Source of the DNA: CAVOJV01 sp963696325
Lineage (GTDB): Bacteria; Pseudomonadota; Gammaproteobacteria; Competibacterales; Competibacteraceae
Assembly: GCA_963696325.1 (NCBI GenBank)
Contig: CAVOJV010000071.1
Coordinates: 1 to 64,000, forward strand
Direction of reading: 5' to 3'
DNA length: 64,000 nucleotides
The notes under the pieces were generated by a model, which worked only from the letters and a program-made list of their open reading frames with translations, was not told the origin of the DNA and did not search any database. A program made the translations under genes and the position numbers. Positions 1 to 8,840 of the stretch are shown here, one piece after another (position 1 is the stretch's first letter; each line of letters starts with the position of its first letter).

Positions 1-538
1 TCCGCACCTCGCCCTTCTGATCCAGCACTTGGATCTTCCGGAACGCAACCGCCGGCAGTTTAAGCAGCACACAGGGACTGGTGCGCATTTGGGTCACGGA
101 ATAACCGGGCGCGGGCTGATTCCAGGAAACCGTCACTTGCAGCGTATTGCCTTGCAGCGATGTCGAGCCGCTTTGTAACTCCAGTCCATAGCCCGCCGTG
201 GATTGTTGCCCCATGCCGATAAGGAGTATGCCGTCCTTGGCAAAATCCACCTGATTCAGGGCGGCGCGCAGCGCGTCGCCTTGGACGAACGCCAGTTGAT
301 CGAGGTCATCCTCCTTGGCGACGGTAGAACTGGTGAACCCCGTGGCTTTCCGCTCCAGCACCCGTGGATTGTCAATCCAGACGGCGGTGGGTGCGCGACT
401 GGCAATACCGCACTGGGAGTGTTTGAACAGTATCTCCGCTGACAACGGCTGGGCATTGTCCTGGGGAGCGCTGGCGGTGCAGCCTGGCAGGCCGAGCAAT
501 CCGGCCAGGGCAAGAAAGGGGAGATAGGTTCGCATCAT
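1..538 (-). CDS. PrcB-type lipoprotein, C-terminus beyond window edge
   Basis: Reading leftward from an ATG at 538 (a second ATG at 535 is equally possible), the frame stays open to base 1, so the 3' end is missing. The N-terminus is a lipoprotein signal peptide: a hydrophobic stretch (YLPFLALAGLLGL) followed by PGC, with Cys20 as the probable lipidation site. The visible C-terminal part (GYGLELQS, then a TVSWNQPAPGYSVTQ-like segment) resembles the PrcB_C domain of protease-complex-associated lipoproteins, where GY and P-G-x-x-V-T-Q are typical. I infer an outer-membrane-anchored periplasmic protein. The exact role is unknown and no protease partner is visible. Confidence 0.7.
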   Translation of the reverse strand, partial: MMRTYLPFLALAGLLGLPGCTASAPQDNAQPLSAEILFKHSQCGIASRAPTAVWIDNPRVLERKATGFTSSTVAKEDDLDQLAFVQGDALRAALNQVDFAKDGILLIGMGQQSTAGYGLELQSGSTSLQGNTLQVTVSWNQPAPGYSVTQMRTSPCVLLKLPAVAFRKIQVLDQKGEVR

Positions 539-732
539 TTATTCCTCAGACCCTTGTCAGTGCGATGGGAAAGGCCGCGGAGCGGAATGGACCCAGTCGA
601 GGCTGTCTCGGGAGTCAATCCGACCGCCAGACAGGAATGGGCCGGTCAGCAGTAGGCCCATGATCGAATAGCATTTTAGTGATTCCATGGGGCTCTCGTA
701 ATTTTTGGGGATTGCCATTAGCATACCATTGA

Positions 733-1179
733 ATCGGGTTTGCGTTAGGCTGCCGGCCTGTGATCAACGCAAGCGGGTATGCTGCCATCGCCCCGTTGAG
801 ACCTCGCTCTACCGCCAGCCGCGTCACCACCTTCGGCATCGTGCATTCGCGCTTTGATGAACTCTGGGCGCGGAAAATGTGCACTTGGATGGGAGTGGGC
901 AACGATCCCCGCTACACTCCAACCACCACCTTTCAAACTTTCCCTTTTACCTCGGGCTTAACACCCAACATCCCGGTCAGCGATTACGCTAACGATCTTC
1001 ACGCCCAGGCCATCGCCGAATCCGCCCGGTGTCTGGTCGAACTACGGGAAAACTGGTTCAACCTGGATGAGTTTGCGAGCAAGCAGGACTGGACGGCGGC
1101 GATCAGCGACCTTGAAGTTCCCAGGGATTTTTTTTGCTTCGTGTTTCGCATGACTGGCGAGAGGAGTACAAGTCTATGA
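733..1179 (+). pseudogene. Relic of MmeI-like/type IIG DNA methyltransferase (C-terminal part)
   Basis: The translated frame contains HSRFDELWARKM, then GVGNDPRYTPTTTFQTFPF. This is the hallmark stretch near the end of the methyltransferase/target-recognition part of large class I SAM-dependent DNA methyltransferases of the MmeI type. Only about 140 residues remain. There is an in-frame stop just upstream (730-732), no good start, and the final residues depart from the family pattern. No N-terminal methylase motifs (FxGxG, NPPF/Y) are nearby. I infer the decayed end of a restriction-modification gene. The 190 bases between this and the lipoprotein gene show nothing recognisable. Confidence 0.75.
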
Positions 1180-1207
1180 GTCGGAGAGCACAGCGAGGAC
1201 ATCAGTT

Positions 1208-1741
1208 ATGAACGAATCGAATAAATTGATCCAGGCCTATGATCGCATGATGGAGCGTGCGAAGGCGCGTTTGGAAGAAATTGAGCAGGCGGAAAAGGAT
1301 GCCTTGCCCAGGCTCCAACGGAGCATCGAATATGCGGCCGAGAAGGCGGTGGAGTTGGGTGAACTGACCCGTGAGGAAGCGCAGTTGATCGGCGGCTATC
1401 TGAAGCGGGATCTGCAGGATGCCGGCCATTACCTGGTGGAGACCGGCCGTGATCTGGGCGAGTGGCTGCGCTTTGACATGGAACTCATCGAGGAGCGGCT
1501 GCTGGATTTGTTGCGTAGCGCCGCCGACAAGACGCGCCTGGAGATGCTGGGTTTTCAAGAGACGGTGGAGTGGGCTGCCCACTATCATACCGGTGAAATC
1601 ACTGGTCCCGGTACCCTGCAATGCGACCATTGCGGCAGGCAAATGCACTTCCATGCCACCGCGCATATTCCCCCCTGTTCGGCCTGCCATGCCACTATCT
1701 TCAGCCGGGTGAGCGAGGAAGATGCCGACGCCAACTCATGA
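1208..1741 (+). CDS. Zinc-ribbon protein of the YbeL/DUF1451 family
   Basis: This 177-residue protein has a long charged, mostly helical N-terminal part (about residues 1-130) and a C-terminal zinc ribbon formed by Cys139-x2-Cys142 and Cys157-x2-Cys160. The layout and length match the DUF1451 (YbeL) family of small soluble proteins of unknown function, common in gammaproteobacteria. A GAGGA ribosome-binding site sits nine bases before the ATG. It stands alone between a methyltransferase relic and a convergent dehydrogenase gene. Function is not established; YbeL is known only as a conserved zinc-ribbon protein. Confidence 0.88.
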   Translation: MNESNKLIQAYDRMMERAKARLEEIEQAEKDALPRLQRSIEYAAEKAVELGELTREEAQLIGGYLKRDLQDAGHYLVETGRDLGEWLRFDMELIEERLLDLLRSAADKTRLEMLGFQETVEWAAHYHTGEITGPGTLQCDHCGRQMHFHATAHIPPCSACHATIFSRVSEEDADANS

Positions 1742-1806
1742 CACGCTATAGGCGTGATTGACGACGTCGCTCCTGGCGTCGTTCCTTACACGGCGTTGTT
1801 GGTAAT

Positions 1807-2691
1807 TCAATGTCGGCGGTACATAGCCTCCAGGCGAGCGATCAGACTGGAGGTATCCCAGCGCCTGCCGCCCATGGATTGCACTTCCGCATAGAATTGA
1901 TCGACCAGCGCCGTGACCGGCAAATGGGCGCCGTTGCGGCGCGCCTCGTCGAGCGCGATAGCCAGATCCTTGCGCATCCAGTCGACGGCGAAGCCATAGT
2001 CGAACTTGCCGTCGATCATGGTGGCGGAGCGGTTTTCCATCTGCCAGGACTGGGCCGCCCCTTGCGAGATCACCTCGACCACGGCCTTGGGGTCGAGGCC
2101 CGCGGCCCTGGCGAAATGCAGCCCTTCGGCAAGTCCCTGCACCAGACCCGCAATGCAAATCTGGTTCACCATCTTGGCCAACTGGCCGCTGCCCACCGGT
2201 CCGAGTCGTTTAACCGACCGGGCATAGGCGCTGATGAAGGGCTTCGCCTTTTCGAAAGACGCTTCTTCACCGCCGACCATGACCGTCAGAATGCCGTTCT
2301 CGGCGCCCGATTGCCCACCGGAGACGGGGGCATCCAGAAAGGCCAATCCCTTGGTCTGAGCCGCCGCCGCCAGTTCCCTGGCAACCCGCGCGGAAGCGGT
2401 AGTGTGGTCCACGAAGATCGCGCCACCCCGCATTCCCTCGAAAGCGCCGTCGGGGCCGGTGGTCACCTGGCGGAGATCGTCGTCGTTGCCTACGCACGCG
2501 AACACGAACGCGGCGCCAGCCGCCGCCTGGGCCGGGGTAGCCGCCCACTGGCCGGCGTGGGCTTGCGCCCACTGGCCGGCCTTGGCCTGGGTGCGGTTGA
2601 AGACAGTCACTGGGTGGCCGGCCTTGGCGAGGTGGCCGGCCATCGGATAACCCATCACACCAAGCCCGATGAAGGCAATTTTTTCACTCAT
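1807..2691 (-). CDS. NAD(P)-dependent beta-hydroxyacid dehydrogenase (3-hydroxyisobutyrate dehydrogenase-like)
   Basis: A 294-residue member of the 3-hydroxyisobutyrate/tartronate-semialdehyde/succinic-semialdehyde reductase family. The Rossmann motif FIGLGVMG (residues 7-14) binds the nucleotide, DAPVSGGQSGAENG (120-133) is the substrate-binding signature, and Lys173 in QLAKMVNQ is the expected catalytic lysine. Length is normal for the family. The start codon overlaps the stop of the upstream cytochrome gene by four bases (ATGA), so the two are translationally coupled. The specific substrate cannot be told from sequence: hydroxyisobutyrate, glyoxylate and succinic semialdehyde are all possible. 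Confidence 0.88.
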   Translation of the reverse strand: MSEKIAFIGLGVMGYPMAGHLAKAGHPVTVFNRTQAKAGQWAQAHAGQWAATPAQAAAGAAFVFACVGNDDDLRQVTTGPDGAFEGMRGGAIFVDHTTASARVARELAAAAQTKGLAFLDAPVSGGQSGAENGILTVMVGGEEASFEKAKPFISAYARSVKRLGPVGSGQLAKMVNQICIAGLVQGLAEGLHFARAAGLDPKAVVEVISQGAAQSWQMENRSATMIDGKFDYGFAVDWMRKDLAIALDEARRNGAHLPVTALVDQFYAEVQSMGGRRWDTSSLIARLEAMYRRH

Positions 2692-3308
2692 TGTTTGGCC
2701 GCCACGGGTGCCGCATAAGCAGGAACCCGGTTGTGGATGGGAGGTATCGTTTGCAGGTAGGCAAACATGGCCTTAAGGTCTTCCTCGCTGAAATGCGAGT
2801 AGGCGATCCACGGCATCGGTGGCATGATCGGGCGCGATGTGCCCATATGTTTTCCCGTTTTAAGCGCGCCGACGAACATGGCTTCCGTCCAGGCGCCCAA
2901 TCCGGTTTCCTTGTCCGGGGTCAGATTGATGGCATAAGTAATACCCCAGGGACCCGCAAAGGCCGTGTTGGTCGCCGAGCCGACCCAGGTCCAGGCGCCA
3001 TCCGAAAGTATTGGGGGTGGCGGCAGTTGCACGGTTTCCGGGTGTCCTGACAGCAGGCGCGATAAATCGGGTTCGGGTCCCTGCGGACCGTTTTTGAGGG
3101 GAGTGTGGCAATCGTTACAACCGCCGGTCGCAACCGATTGGGCTCCCCGTTTGATGCCATCGGCGTTGGTAGCCGTTGTAGCAACCTTTGTTTCCCCGGC
3201 ACTGGCGATCGCCCCCCAGGTGAAGCCAGCGGCGAGCAGGCTTGCTAAACCCGCACCGCCGAGAACGCTATCGATAATACGAGTAGAAGATAAGATGCCT
3301 CGGTACAT
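2688..3308 (-). CDS. Periplasmic monohaem cytochrome c
   Basis: The 206-residue product begins with a hydrophobic leader (roughly residues 12-38) and carries one haem-binding site, CNDCH at residues 64-68. A downstream RPIMPPMPW segment could supply the axial methionine. The architecture resembles c-type cytochromes that serve periplasmic dehydrogenases. It is the first gene of a two-gene operon with the NAD(P)-dependent dehydrogenase and overlaps it by four bases. It is divergent from pepN. The redox partner is unknown; pairing with a soluble NAD(P) enzyme is unexpected because the two should work in different compartments. Confidence 0.85.
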   Translation of the reverse strand: MYRGILSSTRIIDSVLGGAGLASLLAAGFTWGAIASAGETKVATTATNADGIKRGAQSVATGGCNDCHTPLKNGPQGPEPDLSRLLSGHPETVQLPPPPILSDGAWTWVGSATNTAFAGPWGITYAINLTPDKETGLGAWTEAMFVGALKTGKHMGTSRPIMPPMPWIAYSHFSEEDLKAMFAYLQTIPPIHNRVPAYAAPVAAKQ

Positions 3309-3517
3309 GGTATTACCTTTAATATTGACGATTAGGTGTCCTACGCTCGGAAAAAAATGATTACCGAGGCAAGTATAGTTATCCGCAAGACGATTTCCGT
3401 ATCATTCTTGCCGATCGAGATATGTCTCGAGCGAGGGGAACTCTGATGGAGAGGGGTGGGTCATTGCTGTTACATCGCCCCGTCCGCGTCGGAACTGCCA
3501 TCACAGTGGAATCATTC

Positions 3518-6178
3518 ATGGTGAAATCCCCGAAGATTACTTACCTGCAGGACTACACCTCGCCAGATTACCGGATCGAGCGCGTGCAACTGCGTTTCGA
3601 ACTGGGTGAAGAGTCCACCCTGGTGCGCTCCCGTCTGGACATCGTCCGCAACCACTTGCCTGATACGGGCGGCCCGCGCCCCCTGATACTGGATGGTCAG
3701 CAACTGGAGCTGCTCGGTTTGCGCCTGGATGGCGAACCCCTGAGTCCCGCGGATTACACTCTGGATGCCGATCACCTCATCATTCCCGAGGTCCCCGGGA
3801 CGTTCTCCCTGGAAGTCGAGACTCGCCTCTATCCACAGTTAAATACCGGGCTGGAGGGCTTGTATAAATCCAGCGGCAACTTCTGCACCCAGTGCGAGGC
3901 GGAGGGTTTTCGCAAGATCACCTATTATCTGGATCGCCCCGACGTGATGGCGAAGTTCACCACGACGATCGTGGCCGACCGGATGCATTACCCGGTGCTG
4001 TTGTCCAACGGCAACCCCATCGCCCAGGGTGAGCTTGCTGACGGACGCCACTGGGTGACCTGGGAGGACCCCTTCAAAAAGCCGGCGTACCTGTTCGCCC
4101 TGGTGGCCGGGAACCTGGCCCTTAGCGAAGATACGTTCGTTACCCGCTCCGGACGGAGCGTGGTTCTGCGCATCTACACCGAGCCACACAACATCGATCA
4201 GTGCGAGCATGCCACGCGCTCCCTGCAGAAAGCCATGGCCTGGGACGAGGCGGTGTTCGGTCTGGAATACGATCTGGATATCTATATGATCGTGGCGGTA
4301 GGCGACTTCAACATGGGGGCTATGGAAAACAAGGGTCTTAATGTCTTCAATACCAAGTACGTCCTGGCCAGACCGGAAACAGCCACTGATGACGACTACC
4401 AGGGCATCGAGGGGGTCATCGGCCACGAGTATTTTCACAACTGGACCGGCAACCGGGTTACCTGCCGGGACTGGTTCCAGTTGAGTCTCAAGGAAGGACT
4501 CACCGTGTTCCGCGACCAGGAGTTCTCCGCCGATATGGGTTCGCGGGGGGTCAAGCGTATCGCCGACGTCAAGATCTTGCGTTCCAGCCAGTTCTCTCAG
4601 GATGCCGGTCCGCTGGCGCACCCGGTGCGTCCCGATTCCTACATAGAGATCAATAATTTCTACACGGTCACTGTTTACAACAAGGGCGCTGAGGTGGTTC
4701 GGATGATCCACACTCTGATGGGCGCAGCAGGATTCCGCCGAGGTATGGACCTGTATTTCCAGCGCCATGATGGCCAGGCGGTGACTTGCGATGACTTCGT
4801 GGCGGCCATGGCGGACGCCAACGGCGCCGATCTCGGCCAGTTCCGTCGCTGGTATAGCCAGGCCGGCACCCCGGAACTGGCGGTGACCGGAAGCTACGAC
4901 CCGGCTCTGCGCACCTATACCCTCGAGGTGCGCCAGTCCTGTTCGCCTACGCCAGGCCAACCACACAAAGAACCGTTCCATATCCCCCTGGCCATGGGCC
5001 TGCTGGACCGACAGGGTAACGACCTGCCTCTGCAACTGGAGGGCGAGTCCACACCCATGGGTGCCAGCCGGATAGTGGAGTTGCGCGAACCCGAGCACGT
5101 CTTTCGCTTCATCAATGTTCCCACCGCACCGGTTCCTTCGCTGCTGCGGGGGTTCTCGGCGCCCGTGAAGCTGGTCATAGACTACAGCGATGAGGAACTC
5201 ATGTTTCTGCTGGCCCACGACAGCGATGACTTCAACCGCTGGGAGGCGGGTCAGCAGTTGGCCCTGCGCGCCATCCTCAGGCTTGTCGAGGAGCGGCGCC
5301 GTGGCCGGCCCTGGGATCGGTTGCCGGAAGCGTTCGGCGCGGCGTTTGGCAAGGCGCTCACCGACTCCGCTGCCGATGCGGCGCTGTTGGCGCAGGTGCT
5401 GAGCTTGCCGAGCGAAATTTATCTGGCCGAACAGATGGAGGTGGTAGATGTGGATGGGATTCACGAGGTCCGCAACCTTTTGCTGCGCGCCCTGGCCGAG
5501 GCCTTGCGGGATAGTTTACTGGCGGCTTACCGGGCGGCCAGCGAGCAGGTTTCCTTTCGCATGGATGCCGCCGCCATGGGCCGGCGGGCTCTGAAGAACC
5601 GCTGTCTCGATTATCTGCTGCAACTGGACGATCCCGCGCTGCGGGCGCTGGGCGTGGAGCAGTTTCAGTGCGCCGACAACATGACCGACCAACTTGGCGC
5701 GCTGGCCATACTGGCCAACTGTGATTGCCCGGAGCGGCCCGCCGTCCTCAGCGCCTTTTATGAGCGCTGGCAGCACGAGCCCTTGGTGATGGACAAGTGG
5801 TTTATGCTGCAAGCTACCTCGCAACTGCCTGGTGCCCTTGCCGAGGTCAAGGCGCTGCTGCACCATCCAGCCTTCAGCATCAAGAATCCCAATAAGGTGC
5901 GTGCCCTGATCGGTGCCTTCTGCCAGTCCAACCCGGTGCGTTTCCATGCGGCCGATGGCGCCGGCTATGGGTTTTTGACCGAGCAGGTCATCGTCCTGAA
6001 TGCCCTCAACCCGCAAATAGCGGCCCGCTTGCTGGGCGCTTTCACCCGTTGGCGCAAATACGATCCCGAGCGCCAGACCCTGATGCGAGTCCAGCTCGAA
6101 CGCATCCTGGCGTTACCAGCGCTGTCTCCGGATGTTTATGAGATTGCCAGCAAGAGTCTGGAACGGCCGGCTGCCTGA
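3518..6178 (+). CDS. pepN: Aminopeptidase N (M1 family metallopeptidase)
   Basis: PepN removes N-terminal residues from peptides in the cytoplasm. The substrate-anchoring motif GAMEN lies at residues 267-271, the zinc site HEYFH at 303-307, and the third zinc ligand is Glu326 in LKEGLTVF, exactly 19 residues after the second histidine as in the family. I chose the ATG at 3518 because the protein then begins MVKSPKITYLQDYTSPDY, matching the typical PepN N-terminus, and is 886 residues long (E. coli PepN is 870). An in-frame ATG at 3422 would add 32 unlikely residues. No signal peptide is present. The 210-base gap to the divergent cytochrome gene should hold both promoters. Confidence 0.97.
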   Translation: MVKSPKITYLQDYTSPDYRIERVQLRFELGEESTLVRSRLDIVRNHLPDTGGPRPLILDGQQLELLGLRLDGEPLSPADYTLDADHLIIPEVPGTFSLEVETRLYPQLNTGLEGLYKSSGNFCTQCEAEGFRKITYYLDRPDVMAKFTTTIVADRMHYPVLLSNGNPIAQGELADGRHWVTWEDPFKKPAYLFALVAGNLALSEDTFVTRSGRSVVLRIYTEPHNIDQCEHATRSLQKAMAWDEAVFGLEYDLDIYMIVAVGDFNMGAMENKGLNVFNTKYVLARPETATDDDYQGIEGVIGHEYFHNWTGNRVTCRDWFQLSLKEGLTVFRDQEFSADMGSRGVKRIADVKILRSSQFSQDAGPLAHPVRPDSYIEINNFYTVTVYNKGAEVVRMIHTLMGAAGFRRGMDLYFQRHDGQAVTCDDFVAAMADANGADLGQFRRWYSQAGTPELAVTGSYDPALRTYTLEVRQSCSPTPGQPHKEPFHIPLAMGLLDRQGNDLPLQLEGESTPMGASRIVELREPEHVFRFINVPTAPVPSLLRGFSAPVKLVIDYSDEELMFLLAHDSDDFNRWEAGQQLALRAILRLVEERRRGRPWDRLPEAFGAAFGKALTDSAADAALLAQVLSLPSEIYLAEQMEVVDVDGIHEVRNLLLRALAEALRDSLLAAYRAASEQVSFRMDAAAMGRRALKNRCLDYLLQLDDPALRALGVEQFQCADNMTDQLGALAILANCDCPERPAVLSAFYERWQHEPLVMDKWFMLQATSQLPGALAEVKALLHHPAFSIKNPNKVRALIGAFCQSNPVRFHAADGAGYGFLTEQVIVLNALNPQIAARLLGAFTRWRKYDPERQTLMRVQLERILALPALSPDVYEIASKSLERPAA

Positions 6179-6290
6179 ACGGCATGGCGCGCCGTGCGGT
6201 CGACTTGTGCAGCGGGTCGACACGGCTTTGTAAAGCGTCCATAATTTATTCGTAACATATTGATTAGGAAAATATTTGAAATCCTCCACG

Positions 6291-6320
6291 TTGACAGTCA
6301 AGTTAGTTCAGGCGCACAAT
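6291..6320 (+). promoter_or_regulatory. Candidate sigma70-type promoter of the phasin gene
   Basis: TTGACA at 6291-6296 matches the -35 consensus exactly and is followed after 18 bases by CACAAT (6315-6320), a fair -10. The surrounding sequence is AT-rich, unlike its neighbours, and the phasin start follows about 60 bases later. This is a pattern match only. Confidence 0.4.
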
Positions 6321-6380
6321 TAGATATACAATATGATGCATTGCACAATAAATTAGCTTAAACAACCAATGGAGATGAAA

Positions 6381-6830
6381 ATGACCGCGAAAACTCCCTT
6401 CCAACCCTTCGGCGATATGGACTTCAGCAAGTTCGATCTCAGCAAAATCATGGGCGACCTGAAAATTCCAGGACTCGACATGGATGCCGTTATGGCAGCC
6501 CAGCGCAAAAATATCGAGGCTTTAACGACGGCTAACAAATTGGCCGTCGAAGGCATGCAGGCAATCGCCAAGCGTCAATCCGAAATACTGGCCCAGGCCA
6601 TGGCAGAAGTCTCCAACGTCACCCAACAGTTTTCAGGTGCCGCCAGTAATCCCCAGGAAGCGACCGCCAAGCAAGCCGAAGTAGCCAAGCAAGCCTTTGA
6701 GAAAGCGCTTGCCAACATGCGTGAGCTGGCCGAGATGATCAACAAGGCCAATACCAATGCCTTCGCGGTGATCAATAAACGCGTCGCCGAGAGCCTCGAG
6801 GAATTGAAGGGGCTGGTTGCCAAAAAATAA
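6381..6830 (+). CDS. phaP: Phasin (PHA granule-associated protein)
   Basis: A 149-residue, almost entirely helical, Ala/Lys/Glu-rich protein with the phasin-type core (AAQRKNIEALTTANKLAVEG, then repeated KQAE/KQAFEKA segments). Phasins coat PHA granules in the cytoplasm and control their number and size. The ATG at 6381 is preferred over one at 6369 because GGAG lies at the right distance (six bases) only for 6381. The PHA synthase gene follows directly on the same strand, which supports the assignment. A hairpin in the gap between them may reduce read-through, so phasin could be made in larger amounts than the synthase. Confidence 0.92.
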   Translation: MTAKTPFQPFGDMDFSKFDLSKIMGDLKIPGLDMDAVMAAQRKNIEALTTANKLAVEGMQAIAKRQSEILAQAMAEVSNVTQQFSGAASNPQEATAKQAEVAKQAFEKALANMRELAEMINKANTNAFAVINKRVAESLEELKGLVAKK

Positions 6831-6862
6831 CCGCTGTGCTTGGCCCATTCTCGAGGACAGAC

Positions 6863-6898
6863 AGGCCATTCGGGTTTCCGGGTGGCCTGATTGCTTTT
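6863..6898 (+). terminator. Hairpin after phasin gene, possible terminator/attenuator
   Basis: AGGCCA (6863-6868) pairs with TGGCCT (6883-6888) around a G/C-rich interior and is followed by a short T-rich run. It could partially terminate phasin transcripts before phaC. The stem is short and the T tract weak. Confidence 0.4.
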
Positions 6899-6977
6899 CC
6901 ATCCCCCGGTTTTTAAATGACCGGTTGATAGAGCGATTCAATTCCAATAAGAGTGCTTGCCTGAGGAGGAGATGAAC

Positions 6978-8777
6978 ATGGTTCAGTTACCGGGAATTCA
7001 AATCAACATGCCCGATCCCGTGCAACTGTCCAAAACCGTTGTCGGGATTGCCGAGAAAAGCCAGCGGCTGGTCGGCGATTTCCTCCAACGGCAGTCCGCC
7101 GACGGGACTCTGGATTGGGAAAGCAGCACCCGTATCGGCAACGCTTTCCTGCAAATGACCCAAAATATGGTGGTCAATCCTGGCAAGCTCGTCGAAGCGC
7201 AAATGGCGTTGTGGCAAGGTCATCTGTCACTGTGGCAGCAGAGCACGGCGGCCTTTTTTGGCCAGCAGGTGGAGCCCGTCGCGGTGCCCGAACACGGCGA
7301 CAAGCGTTTCCAGCATGCCGATTGGCAGGATCATTACCTGTTCGATTTTATCAAGCAGTCTTATCTGCTGACCACCCGCTGGATGCAGAGGGTGGTCAGC
7401 GATATCGAGGGCCTGGAAGAATCGGCCAGGAAGAAACTGGAATTCTATACCCGTCAGTTTGCGGATGCACTGGCGCCTACCAATTTCCCCATCACCAATC
7501 CGGAAGTATTGCGGGCTACTATCGAGTCCGGGGGACTGAATTTGCTCAAGGGTCTGGATAATCTGCTCAGCGATCTGGAGCGAGGCAAGGGCAAGCTCAA
7601 CATTCGTACGACTGACTTGGAGGCCTTCGCGCCGGGCCTGAATGTCGCCTCGACCCCCGGCAAAGTGGTCTACCAGAACGAGTTGATGCAGCTCATTCAA
7701 TACGATCCCAGTACCGAGGCCACCTACCAAAAGCCCTTGCTGATCGTGCCGCCGTGGATCAACAAGTTCTATATCATGGATCTGCGTCCCAAGAACTCCT
7801 TGCTGAAATGGTGCGTGGACCAGGGCTTCACCGTGTTTATCATTTCCTGGGTCAATCCAGATGAGCGCCTGGCCCATAAGAGCTTCGAGGACTACCTGCT
7901 GCAAGGTCCGCTGGCGGCCCTGAATGCCATCGAGCAGGCCACCGGCGAGCGGCAGGTTAACGGTGTTGGCTATTGCCTCGGCGGAACGTTGCTATCCTGT
8001 ACTACCGCTTACCTGGCCGCGCAAGGGGACGACCGGATCAGTACCTGTACCTTTCTGACTACCCTGCTGGACTTTGCCCATCCCGGTGAATTGGAAATTT
8101 TCATCGACGAGGAGCAACTTACGGCGCTGGAGAAGCGCATGGATCGCCGGGGCTATCTGGATGGCAGCGAGATGGCCGCCACCTTCAGCATGCTGCGCGC
8201 CAATGATTTGATTTGGTCTTTCTTTATCAATAACTATCTGCTTGGCAGGGAACCGTTCCCGTTCGATCTGCTGTACTGGAATTCCGATTCTACCCGCATG
8301 CCGGCGACGATGCACAGTTTCTACCTGCGTAACTTCTATCAGAAAAATCGGCTCAAGCAGCCCGGCGGTATTACCCTGGCCGACCAGCCTATCGAGCTGG
8401 CCAGGGTCCAGGTTCCAGCGTATTTTCTGGCGGCCATCGAGGATCACATCGCCCCGTGGAAATCCATCTATGAAGGCTCCCGGCTGTTGTCCGGCCCCGT
8501 TCGTTTTGCCCTGGCCGGATCGGGACATATAGCCGGCGTCATCAATCCTCCTGCCAGCAACAAGTATTGCTATTGGATCAATACCAATACCCCCGAATCG
8601 CCGGAACGGTGGTTCGGAGGCGCCGAGCGGTATGAGGGTTCCTGGTGGATGGATTGGTTGCATTGGGTGGAGCCGTACGCTGGCGACCAGGTGTCCGCCC
8701 GCGTGCCCGGCGCCGGTAATCTGGCGGTTATCGAGGATGCCCCCGGTGCGTACGTTAAGGTTCGGATTGGCAAGTAA
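6978..8777 (+). CDS. phaC: Class I polyhydroxyalkanoate synthase
   Basis: The enzyme polymerises 3-hydroxyacyl-CoA into PHA at the granule surface. The 599-residue length is typical of class I. It has the alpha/beta hydrolase fold with the lipase-like box GYCLGG, whose nucleophile is Cys333, and downstream family blocks such as SWVNPDE and AIEDHIAPW (which includes the catalytic Asp region); the catalytic His lies in the GSGHIAG segment. An AGGAGG Shine-Dalgarno sits eight bases before the ATG at 6978. A TTG at 6957 in the same frame is less likely. It forms a storage pair with the preceding phasin. No phaA or phaB is in the window, so precursor supply must be encoded elsewhere. Confidence 0.96.
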   Translation: MVQLPGIQINMPDPVQLSKTVVGIAEKSQRLVGDFLQRQSADGTLDWESSTRIGNAFLQMTQNMVVNPGKLVEAQMALWQGHLSLWQQSTAAFFGQQVEPVAVPEHGDKRFQHADWQDHYLFDFIKQSYLLTTRWMQRVVSDIEGLEESARKKLEFYTRQFADALAPTNFPITNPEVLRATIESGGLNLLKGLDNLLSDLERGKGKLNIRTTDLEAFAPGLNVASTPGKVVYQNELMQLIQYDPSTEATYQKPLLIVPPWINKFYIMDLRPKNSLLKWCVDQGFTVFIISWVNPDERLAHKSFEDYLLQGPLAALNAIEQATGERQVNGVGYCLGGTLLSCTTAYLAAQGDDRISTCTFLTTLLDFAHPGELEIFIDEEQLTALEKRMDRRGYLDGSEMAATFSMLRANDLIWSFFINNYLLGREPFPFDLLYWNSDSTRMPATMHSFYLRNFYQKNRLKQPGGITLADQPIELARVQVPAYFLAAIEDHIAPWKSIYEGSRLLSGPVRFALAGSGHIAGVINPPASNKYCYWINTNTPESPERWFGGAERYEGSWWMDWLHWVEPYAGDQVSARVPGAGNLAVIEDAPGAYVKVRIGK

Positions 8778-8840
8778 ATCCGCCAGCATGAGGCAAAATG
8801 TGTATACGGAAGAAATTGATCTTCAGAAGGACCGTGCGAC

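Noticed and set aside
3839..5464. Long minus-strand open frame (541 codons) opposite pepN
   Set aside because: It is antisense to a gene with complete catalytic motifs, has no ribosome-binding site and no recognisable family; long shadows are common in G+C-rich DNA.
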